A stretch of DNA of 64,000 nucleotides from Burhinus oedicnemus (lineage: Eukaryota > Chordata > Aves > Charadriiformes > Burhinidae): NCBI GenBank assembly GCA_008921705.1, contig VFFE01007638.1:1106532-1170531 (forward strand). The letters run 5' to 3'. The notes under the pieces are model-generated. The model searched no databases. It worked only from the letters and a program-made list of their open reading frames with translations, and was not told where the DNA came from. Made by a program: the position numbers and the translations under genes. Positions 50,401 to 61,076 of the stretch are shown one piece after another. How positions within the stretch are numbered: the stretch's first letter is position 1; every line of letters starts with the position of its first letter.

Positions 50401-51944
50401 CTTAAACTCATAAAAAATCATACTTTAGTCTATGAGTGCTTGCTCATTCAAACTTACACATAATTCAGGATTTTGAAATACGTATAACCTAGAATAAAGT
50501 TTCTATTTCTGAAACACCTTTCTTTTTAGTAAAGCTAGGTAGAGTTAAAAAAGAAAATTATATACTTCCGATGTGAGAAACTGCAGTATACTCAAGTATA
50601 ATTTTAACAATGTTATGTCCTATAATGAGTTGACCTTCTATTCTCCTTAACCCTTTTTTTCATCAAAGCCACCTACACCCACTTTGCCTTCTGTTTCTCT
50701 AATCTGCAATTATTTATGTTTTCTTCATGCTGCTCTATCCGCCATGGGAGCAAAATTGTATTTGGTGAAATATAGAGCTAATTATACCATGAACCCAACA
50801 ACAAAAAGACAGAGCAGATGTTACTTCAGACGTGCTAACAGTCCCTATGCTTAATGCACACATAGTGAAGGACTGAACACAGCATTTGAAAAAAACTGTA
50901 ATGGGCTTAAACATGTGGAAAGAAATTAGCACAAAACTCAAACAGAATGACATACTTAATAGGCTCTAAAACATTTATTCAGTGATCATATTCAGCATCG
51001 ATTTTACTTTAATTCAATACATATGTGAGGCTATATGTGGGGTCAAATACAGCATATTAGGTAATTGTGCTCAGTTTCTTCTGATCTCAGTACGCAGTTT
51101 CTTCAGTATCCCTTCTGCCTGTCCATCAGCATCTCCAGTTCTAGGATGAAATTTGTCCATCTCTTTATCTACCTGAATGCTTCCCAAACCACAGGAGCTA
51201 GATCTAAGAATAACCGTATAGGCCAAAACAATTTAAAAAAGTGCTTTCTAGTGTTTTCTTTCCAAAATCAGCATGAGTAAGGAAGAGCTAGAAAACAGAT
51301 CTTAATAATGCAGAAATATTGGACACGACTTAAAAACAGAGTTTGCTCTATTTTGTTTTAAATTAGCTTGTTGTGGTTATTTCAAATGTAGGAACCGTAT
51401 GGGTGACTCTACCCCAGTCCTCAAGCCCATGCACACGTCCTGCTGCATTTAATCGTAGAGGTGTAGCTTCAAAATGCAACTGTAGAAAGAGATCATAGAT
51501 ACAAACTTAGACTTTTAATATTCGTAAGTGCCAATCAACATACCAGACTCATATCTAGAATAACTGGGAGACAGGTTGGTGGGTTTTATGAAGGACTTAT
51601 CAGGACTAGAGTGGAACCTCTCAGCAGCCTATAGAGTAGTCTCTGCAAGTAGGGGACTACCAAGACCATGCTTTCCCCCTCCCTTAGTACCAGACTACCA
51701 CGAGACTATTAGTTCTCTTTCTCTACCATACACTAGCTACTTCAAAACTAAAAATGAGCCTACAGATCATGGAACTGAACAGAAAATTGCAACATTTACC
51801 TTTCCTCTATTGCCTACCTTTACCACTTTCCTGAGTAGAATAGTCACACAAGTCACACAAGTGATTTCAGATAACTTGCAGACCTTAATGCCAGGCATAA
51901 CTCCTGTAATTCCCATTACTTTGTATACACTAACGCAATCTAGA

Positions 51945-52360
51945 GAACAAGTCTTATGAGGAGCGGCTGAGGGAACTGGGGTTGTTTAGCCTGGAGAAAA
52001 GGAGTCTGAGGGGAGACCTTACTGCTCTCCACAACTACCTGAAAGGAGATTGTAGCAAGGTGGGGGTCGGTCTCTTCTCCCAAGTAACAGGCAATAGGAC
52101 GACAGGAAATGGCCTGAAGTTACACCAGGGGAGGTTTAAATTGGATATTAGGAAGAATTCTTTCACTGAAAGGGTTATCAAGCATTGGAACAGGCTGCCC
52201 AGGGAAGTGGTGGAATCGCCATCCCTGGAGGTATTTAAAAGATGGGTAGACATGGTGCTTAGGGACATGGTTTAGTGGTTGTTTTGGCAGTGTTAGGTTT
52301 ATGGTTGGACTCGATGATCTTAAAGGTCCCTTCCAACTCCTCTGAGTCGCTATAATAAAA
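51945..52360 (+). mobile_element. CR1 LINE 3' end (5'-truncated copy)
   Basis: This is the typical avian CR1 tail, antisense to DACH1. It contains the end of ORF2 after the reverse transcriptase, read from about 51955 to 52275 as [20 protein letters not shown], then [59 protein letters not shown], then a TAG stop. The diagnostic 3' UTR follows (ggttggactcgatgatctta, then aaggtcccttccaac). The terminal short repeat (attctatg type in CR1) is decayed to gtcgctataataaaag. The tail frame is still open, which suggests a fairly young copy, but no RT or endonuclease is present. The adjacent 51576-51944 stretch is open on the plus strand but shows no CR1 similarity. Confidence 0.95.
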
Positions 52361-53747
52361 GTAAAATAAACTTCATTCAGTAAATACATGGTACTTTATA
52401 GCAAGATATAAGGATAGTCCACCATCACTCAAGCTTCAATAGAAAAACTGAGACCACTAAAATAGAATTCAGCAAACACACATTTGAATTATTAGCTGCA
52501 GGAGCTCTAATTACGATATCATGACAAACCACATGTGCAGTACCAAATCTAAAAGGGCACTTTCCACTTCACTAAAATGCATGTTATTACCACACAACTA
52601 GTTCAACTTCACTACAAATGGGGGAAAAAAAAGATTAAAAAGGTGTGATCTTAAATACAACTTTGAAGGGATAGATGCCTGAATGAAAAGTATCTGTTCA
52701 TTTATAAAAATTGAGACAAATAACTCTACTAAGAGATATCTATGGTAATACAGAATTTCAAATAACTGTTTAAAAACATGCATAACCAGACTAATCGCAG
52801 TACTCTAAAAAGGAACATGTCTTTAACAGCAATCATCACAGTATGAAATCAACTCTCAGCTTATTATATTTGGCTGAATAATCTAAAATTGTAGAATTAA
52901 AAATAATTATTGATAAAAGATAAGACATAAAACCTCCCTAGCTGTTTGAATCTAGGAATATCAGGGGATGGAATGAATGTTGAATTTATGTTGTGGAAAA
53001 TTGGTCCCAAGTTGGTTTTACACTTCATCAGAAAGCACTTTTGTCTTGTATGCAAACAGTTAATGAAGCATACCAAAACTGCAACTTTTTTGCTAGCGCT
53101 GGTGTGGTAAGACTCACAGCATATTCCATAGCTTGCAGAATATTTAAGAAACATTATAGATTTTTTCATTTATTCTCTTTTGGTTATAATACAGAATCCT
53201 ATAATTTTAAATAAAGTTCCTTCTTGCATTTTCAAGTATTGTTATATATAGCTAGCAGTTGCATATATAGTGTAGCCTTTCATATCTAAAGCATTCCTTT
53301 TTGTTCCTTTACAGAGTATTTTCAAGAAAAGATGACACCATATGAATAACTGGTGCCCTAATAAATTCTAAGAATGTATAGATTCTTAACTGTCTCTCAT
53401 GCCTGATACATGACTGGTTTTAAAATTTACAGTTAAACATTTCTCTTTTTTTTTTTTTCCAATTCTGTTTCAGCTGTTCTCATAGTTGAAAACAAGAAAC
53501 AAAATATTCCAAGTGGATAATAGTTGTACTATCATATCTTTTCTAGAGAAAATGGGTAGGACAGCCTCTTTTTATCCCAAAACTGAAATAAACATATAGA
53601 ACAGGAAAGACTTTACGATATGCTGAACACTTGCCTTTAAAAGGACTTTCTTTCACACTGCAGTTTTATGACTTTTGCATCAAGACTTTGTCTGCAGAAT
53701 TAAATCTGAGTATGGCAACCAGCTCTATTATCTCAACCATACACACT

Positions 53748-53819
53748 GTTATGATTAACTTTGGGAAATTAGTGGGGCTTACACAGCTGAACAAATGATT
53801 GGCAAACTCCAGTCAATCA
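53748..53819. promoter_or_regulatory. Candidate homeodomain-site cluster (HNF1-like and inverted TGATTG pair)
   Basis: GTTATGATTAAC (53748-53759) is close to the HNF1 palindrome. TGATTG (53796-53801) and CAATCA (53814-53819) form an inverted pair of PBX-type words 12 nt apart. The surrounding 53.7-54.1 kb is less AT-biased and less simple than its neighbours. Motif-level evidence only. Confidence 0.25.
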
Positions 53820-54879
53820 CCACATCAAAAAGAAAGTCCCAACTGCAAAGATAAACTGCATTAATGCTCTGCAGGAGGGGAACAAGCTGCCTAAAAATGG
53901 TGTAATGCAGGAACTGAGTGTATTTATTTACGCAAGAATCACAAAAGCTGTTTTATCTGTGGAATCCAGCCTTTTACCACTTGTCCTGTAAAGAAGCTCC
54001 GATCGGCAGACCTACACAGTAAAAGCTACTAATATAGATTATGTTGAACGCTCGGACTTCAGAAAATGGGTGCACACTGACTTCTGTCTTACATCCTCGT
54101 TAATTAAATCTATCAATTAAGGGCACAAAATACAAATTTGAGTGGCCCTTGCTAAAAATAAAAAATAAAAATTATCTACCACTAAAATCCTACAGGAAGA
54201 TGAGTCCACCAAGTCCCAGATCGATGGGACAGGTTGGGGTACATTTCAACAATTACTGGCAGCAAACCCATCCAAATTATTAATGGGTTTGGTACTCTAG
54301 TTACAGTTAGGACTGCAAAGGTTTATGAGATTTCAATTAAAAACAGTCAAATGAGGTTGTAATGCCTGTTCTTAGGCTTGGGTGCCACTGAAGTAGATTT
54401 GAGATAAATAGATTAAAAACCAAATAGAGCTAAACCATCTTTGTTAACAGTTTTATAACATATTCTTCATGTTTCCACAATATACGATAGCTGACATATA
54501 GCCTTTTCATTTCTATTTTTTTTTTAATTATTTATCATGCCATAATATGCTGATGTAGAAAGTCCTTTTAAGCTTTTGCTAAACTTGCTTGTCTTTTTAC
54601 TACACACTTACACTATTTCACTTTGAGCAACGCTTTTACACTCATCAGAGATTCTGCAAAGCTCAGAACGGTAACATCTTCCACCCCAAAGAAGTGTTTG
54701 GTAAAGTGTCATCTTACAGCAAGCTACTTCTGGCATAGGCAACTGTGCTCACATTTGAATTTGGAGAGTGAACTTGTTTAAGTTCACTAGCTAAGAAAGC
54801 TCAGCTTGATTACTGTTTTAATACAAATCTTTCAAGAAAGCCCACCTGCAGCAAAAAATGGAAGTGGTGATTCAGGAGG

Positions 54880-55115
54880 CACCACTCAGTCCCTCTGAGT
54901 CCACGCTGAGGAACTGCTCCAGCAGGGTGCGAAGGGACATCATGCTGCTGGTGGTGCTGTCTTTCAGATGAGATGTAAAACTGAGTTCTGACAACTTAGA
55001 GTCATTAAATATCCCATGGCACTTTTCACAGGAGTACATGTGTTAACCCATATGTCCTGGCTATATTCCAAATGCATAATTGCATTCTGCCTACCTAAAT
55101 TCCCTACGCAGTTTC
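54880..55115 (+). repeat. Ancient dispersed repeat (old SINE/LINE-type, family not assigned)
   Basis: The string ggtgctgtctttcagatgag, then atgtaaaactgag, then cattaaatatcccatggcac, followed by gtcctggctatattcc and attctgcctacctaaattcc, is a degraded copy of a repeat that I recognise from many tetrapod genomes (gatgagacgttaaac...cattaaagatcccatggcac). Orientation is given as I know the consensus and could be reversed. Borders are approximate. Confidence 0.6.
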
Positions 55116-57183
55116 AGTAGCATGCAGTACTTTTTATTCTCTTTCTCTCTTCTTTCCAACATTGCTCTGTAGCATTTATGCTCTGATTCAAGAAAAGGCA
55201 CAGATATACCACAATCTCTACCTTTTAGCTGGCTGACGTAAAAGAATTGAAGGCAACTTCGATGTACAATGCAACGCACAGGAAGAAAGAAGGTGCCCAG
55301 AATTCAAGGCAAAAACATTAAGTGTGGAGCCGCCTAGGCTAGGCAGTACAGCAATATCAAGGACAAGAAAATCTCAGAACTTTTATCTTTCTCAGCCTGG
55401 GTCTTAAGTACCCAGCAATTTTGAAAAGTACCTCCATTCCTCTAGGCTGTGCAGTCCCAGACCTTAGTAGAGTTGTAAAGGGATTAGCAGGCTTTTTAAG
55501 ACTGTACTCTGGGACTTAGGTACTTAAATTACCCTTAAACTCCCCATAAATTCCACTCCTGAAGACAGGCACCTACTCTGTTAAGTTAAAAAAAGAGTCA
55601 TTTCAAGGTCTATTTCTCTATTTTGCATTTTATTTAGAGTGTGTAAAAAACACTGATAAAACACAGAAAGAGCTAGATGAGAACCCTGGAGTATTCCCTG
55701 AGCATCCTAATTATTGAAGCACACAATAATTCCCTCCTTCTTTTCCAATAAATCTTGCAGTCACTTCATCATAGCGGTCCCGATGCAGAAAGAGTAAAAA
55801 ATACTCAGAGAGTACTCAGACTAGTTTCCACACTGCCAATTAACAAGTTTGAGTTACTCATACTGTCCATACTTCCTTAGTGATGCTCTCTTGACTAGAC
55901 CACTATTTCTGAGGTCACACCACCTGATTTGGTGAAACTTAATAGTGGCTCCTTGCTTTATGCCCAATGCCATATGTCAGTAAGGGTGTGTGCTGAATTC
56001 AGCCTTACAGGTCACTGAAGGGAGGATTTCCCCCGGTCTTTTGGCATAAAACAGGGATTGTTCTACTTAGTGCAAAGTGTGGGGGCAACGTGGGGAAGAT
56101 ACAGTAATAAAATTCTTAATGTCAAGGGGACTTTGCTGATGAAATGGAATTATTCAGGGCCTTTCAGGTTAAAAAAAAAAAATAAAAAAAAATCTGAGCT
56201 TTCCTTCAGTGTTTTCTGTGCTAAACTTTTTACTAGAACTGACACTTAAGACCTCTCCAGATCCAGGTCTGAAACTGGTCTATCCAGATATATTTGTTCT
56301 TCTAAAACACATTCATTGGCCATTTCTTTTATATATATTAAGGTTTCTCTCCCAGACAAAGAATAAATAATACAGATACCAACTAAATTAGTCCTGCTCA
56401 ATCCTTTTCCTGGCACAGGACACACAACTCAGCTACAAAGCGTTTAGCTTCTAGATTCACTTAACTGAAATTTTCACTTTAAGTAACCAGCTGCCTCAGC
56501 TACCCTGTGTAGTCAAACAATGGGCAATCAACTGCACATAGTAATTCACGTATTCACTGGTACTAATTGTCCATCAGGGATATCTGTCTCTTTTTGAGCC
56601 CTGGATAACTGGATTCCAAACTTTAGCACCTCGTGAACTTAGATGGGTTAAACGTGACCAACCACAAACACTTTTGATTTTCCCTTTTTTTGTAATAATC
56701 ACCATTATATTCCTATCATAAAAGCAGTACAATCAGTGATGCAGAAGGACAATTGAAATGAGTTTCTGATTTTTGGTGAAACTATCTATACCCTCACCTA
56801 TCGTCTTATTCTGACCATTAACTCTAAATGGTTTTCAGTGGCATACAAAGTGAATCAAACATACTTTCTTGTAGCCAAAATTGCTGATTATAATCGTATC
56901 AGGTGGCAGAGTCAAATGAGAGAGAAGCCAACCTTCACATGAGGTTCAACTTGACTTACATCTTTCCTCTTCTGAACCAACGTGCTGCCAGCCTTCTTCA
57001 CTATTAAATTCACTGTATCTTGGCAGTTTTTTTGAGGACATACATTCACGTCTTGGATTATATTGATAAACTCTCAAAAAAACAAAGGAAGCCCAAAACA
57101 ACCTCCATATACTTTGTGAGCATGACTGCATGAAATAAAGGCAGGTCTGATGGATGTTGAATTAATGTAAATGACATTTTGTA

Positions 57184-57250
57184 ATATATAGCCCTGATTC
57201 TCCTTTCACTTATGCTGCTGTAAATCTGGAAAAAAAAACCCTCTGTGGAT
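57184..57250. repeat. Possible ancient sauropsid repeat remnant
   Basis: agccctgattctcctttcac, then ttatgctgctgtaaatctgg, resembles the ccagattctcctctcacttacactggtgtaaat phrase of an old amniote repeat. Not assignable by eye. Confidence 0.4.
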
Positions 57251-57682
57251 TTTCATAAACTTACTCTGCTCCAAAGCTGATACAGCTGAGAAAGAATCAA
57301 ATATTCTTTATTTAAATATTGATTGTGCACTTAGGAAATTAAAACAGTTGTGATGCATATACTGAAAATAAATATAATTTTTAATATATATTAACTTCTG
57401 TAAGCTTATAGGCTTAGAGAGAATTCCAAGTAACTAGCTTGTCTGAAATGAAAACATGAATATTTCTAACAAAAGGGTTTTGTACTTGAGGGGATTAGAG
57501 GGCAGCAAGTAGCTTGGAAGCCTTTGGAATATCCTGCATAAAAACAGGTCATTTTTAATATAAAAAAACCCCCCTTTAATATAGAACAACAGATTGTGCT
57601 AAACTCGCAATCCCCTTTCTTCTTCTCCCTCTGACATGCAAACACCTGACACACAAAGGGAGTCACATTCAGAAGGAGATTA

Positions 57683-57691
57683 TGATGCAAT
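57683..57691 (+). promoter_or_regulatory. C/EBP-ATF composite motif TGATGCAAT
   Basis: An exact TGATGCAAT, the consensus of CHOP/ATF4 amino-acid-response elements, is followed 25 nt later by TTGCATTATGG. One 9-nt match in 64 kb is not strong evidence; it gains weight only if the 57.66-57.86 kb segment proves conserved. Confidence 0.25.
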
Positions 57692-60600
57692 GATCTCGTT
57701 GTGAATGTTGCATTATGGTTTCAGCATCGCTGTAAGAGCTCCCCTGGCACTTGTGCTTACAGCAATTTGAATTTCTCTGGCAGCTAGGTATGATTTGTGA
57801 CAGATTTCAGCCTTGCTCTTCATTGAGGGAGTACACTGGCAAGTGCTTGAGGTATTTACCATGGAGACTGGAAAGAAGAAAACAGAAAGAGGAACATCTG
57901 AGGTAGCCTTTTTTTTTCCCTTTTTTTCTTTTTTTTGGAAAACATTGATTCTTTTTTAGCAGTTGTTAAGTTATCCAAACCAGTTCTTTTCAGTGGCATC
58001 ATTTTGTGCTTCTTAGGAAAAGTTGTCTCACTATGCTGTTCTATTTGAAGGACTATTCCATTCACTGTGGTAGTGGAACCCTGTTAATTTTAATGACTAT
58101 TATGAATGCATATATCACTAGCCAAATGCTCCATGTAGAATGCAAAGAATCTTTCAATTGATTGTATTGTAGTTTGTGGCACGAGTGGAAAGCAGTTTGC
58201 CAATACATTCTTTACACGTGAATTACACATCTAAACTTGTTTACATGGTTTGGAAAATCCCAAGCTGACAAAGCACAATTATCTGTTTATCCTGGAAAAT
58301 ATCTTAGCCTCTTCTGAAAAAGTAGACTGAGCTGGGAGGTTATATGTTTGGCACTGGGTCCCCCAAAAGTTTGCTGAGCCGAAGCCTCTGCATTTAGGGC
58401 AGACTAACCAGATCCCAAAGCTGACCTGCAAAGATTGTTCTCAGTACCTCTTCTGCCATAAAAGCAGTAATAAGCATCCGTATGCAAAGTTTCTCTAAAA
58501 CTTTTGGTCTGCGGACTAAATCTTATCTTGATTCCTTTCTCATTCCCGTATGTAAGTATTGCAGGTAGTCCACAGGGAATACAGACAGCTCCGTAGCAGA
58601 GGCTGCACTCTGAGCACAAGCATTCAGGGAACAATGACAACACACTGGCTGGCTTTGGCATGAACTGATGAATGAGAAATTTAATAGGGAGATATTGCAC
58701 AGCCTACAAAGAGAAAACCTGCATTTAACAAAGGACTGAGGTTGACCGGGTTTAGGCTAATAAAGTTTGTACCTTATACAGTAGAATGGATCCAAACTTC
58801 CATTCACATGTAAAAATAGCCTATCGATTAAAGCATATTTCTTCCTCTTTGGCCCTGTTTTTCAATTATTTTATTTGAGACAATACGTTTGGCAAGTTCT
58901 TTTGTTAACACAGTTCCTGTTATTTTAAAAGCAACAGATTTTATGGCCCATGGTTATCATCTGATACTTAAAATACGTTCATGAAAGAATGCATAGGAGG
59001 TGTCAGGTGCACCCTTGGGAGGATAAGAATGTCCACATGGTCCCAGGTCTTCTACAAGTAGAAGTTTCTGTATGAATGGGTGAGAAATGTTCTTTTTCAT
59101 TTGCAGGTGTTCTATATTCAAGAGGTACAGCATAAGATAAGATTTAAGGATTAACCCTCTGATCTGCCAAGCATCCTCAACTCAGGCTTCCAAATACGAG
59201 AACCAGATCTTCAAAATAATTTTTAAAAAATATATACTTAAACTATAGGGTTTATATACAAAGATGGGATTTTAAGTATGTTTTGGTAACTATGCAAGAT
59301 TTTTAAAAATTTATTTACTTATTTTTAACTATTATATGCACACAGTCTTTGGAAACTAGTGAGGCTGCAGATTTATTTGATTTAGAAAATACTACAGTAC
59401 ATCTGGCATATCATGGGTTTGTTATTGATCACTAACGGAAAAAGTGGAGCTTTAATACATATTACATACAATTTCAAACAGAAAACCATAATATGTTGTA
59501 GTGATTTATCAGCATCTCTCTTTAAAAATACATGCATCAATTACATTGTTAATAAACAATTAAAAAAAAGAAAGTAATAAACTAACAAACTCCAGCATCT
59601 TTGAATACTAAATGGAATAAAATAGAATATGTGGATTTATTTGACCTACCAGCTGATCATTGTTTCATTTTTTAATACGACTGTATCTCCTACGAAAACA
59701 CATCATAGACACAGGCTGTTGAAAAATTGTTCCGTGTGAAGGCAGTTTAAAGAGAATTAAAGATTATATAAAGAAGTAGAATAAAATGCAGGAAATACAT
59801 AACTTGTGCCTTTTCTAAATTAAGATCACCAGTCTATTTAGAGAGATGGGAGTGAAAAAGATCCCTAATATATGAGAGTACGTAACAGTAAGTTTGGCAC
59901 AACTGTTAGTCCTTCTCACTATACAAGAATGTGAAAATATTCCATGAAACTGAGATACAACATATCAGCACATATCACGTGCTGGAAGAAACAGAATTAC
60001 TTGCTTTAAAAATATTTATAATCATACAGATGGAAATAATTGAGAACAACAGTTTGTTTAAACCAGAACTTATCACTTAGTGTAGTAGTGGGGAAAAGCC
60101 CTCATTACATTAAATATAAGAAACAATTATATGAGATTAAAAACTTCTCATTTCAGATTAGAAATCATTGCTGACTGATGAAGACTAGTCAAGAACTATT
60201 CACGCACAGAAGATGATTCTATATCTGCCCAATGTCATTTTCTTGAACTATCCTCTGATGGGTGCTGAGATTGATAGGATACCATGACAAATTCACCACA
60301 AGCCCACTCCAAAGTGGCAATGCTATGTCATGCTAATACTTGAACGACTGTCATAACTGAGGAATGCTTTAAAGTATTTATACTGACATGGCTAAAATGC
60401 CAATATTATAAGGATACCTCTTCTTAACATTCTGGTTACAACACTTGAAATATTTTGATTCTATTGCTACTGTGCATTAAGAAAGATAGTCTTTACTTAG
60501 AAGTGATACATATAAATGTGCATATAACATATATTTATCTATTTTATTCATGTATAAATAGTCATTAATATTCACATGAATGCATATTTGTATATTGATA

Positions 60601-60821
60601 TTCATATATAAACCCTATAAACAAATATACTAATATATATTAGATTATGTTTGTATATACAAATAATGACCAGAAAATGATAAATTCATGCTGAATTTAC
60701 CAAATACTTGAAACAGAACATAAGTTATGTTTGAGGGACAGAAAAAGATTAAAACAAAATAGAAACTATTTCTGTATACAGGGTACTAATTAAGCCAGAG
60801 TATTTAAATGTAGTAATTGTA

Positions 60822-60859
60822 CTCTCTCTCTCTTTTTCTCTCCCTCTTTTTTTTTTTTA
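60822..60859. repeat. Polypyrimidine tract (CT)n then T-run
   Basis: ctctctctctctttttctct, then ccctc and a run of twelve T, on the plus strand. On the transcribed strand this is polypurine. Confidence 0.9.
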
Positions 60860-60986
60860 AGCTTTGCAGAGAAAAAGCTACTAACTTATTCATTTCAGTT
60901 AGCAAGAAAATTCTCAACTTCCTTGGGTGCTTAAGTGCAAGAATATTTTAGACCCCATCTTTGCATATTACTTTATCTTTCAGTGG

Positions 60987-61076
60987 TAATTAACAGAGTC
61001 TTAATCTGGCTAATGTTAATGACCACTGTTCTTTCTTTAAATCCCAGTTAAACCAAGCTTATTAAGGGCCAATTAA
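60987..61076. promoter_or_regulatory. Candidate cluster of TAAT homeodomain words
   Basis: Within 90 nt: TAATTA (60987-60992), TTAATCT (61001), CTAATG then TTAAT, CTTATTAAGG, and CCAATTAAAGG. In AT-rich DNA such words are common by chance, so support is weak. Confidence 0.2.

Noticed and set aside
51576..51959. 127-codon plus-strand frame just before the CR1 tail, considered as more CR1 ORF2
   Set aside because: The peptide does not resemble CR1 reverse transcriptase or any part of ORF2 I know. CR1 similarity starts at about 51945.
55300..55590. Old repeat suggested by phrases such as cttaggtacttaaa and aggcacctac
   Set aside because: Phrases are too short and degraded to assign; adjacent to the clearer repeat at 54.88-55.12 kb but not obviously part of it.
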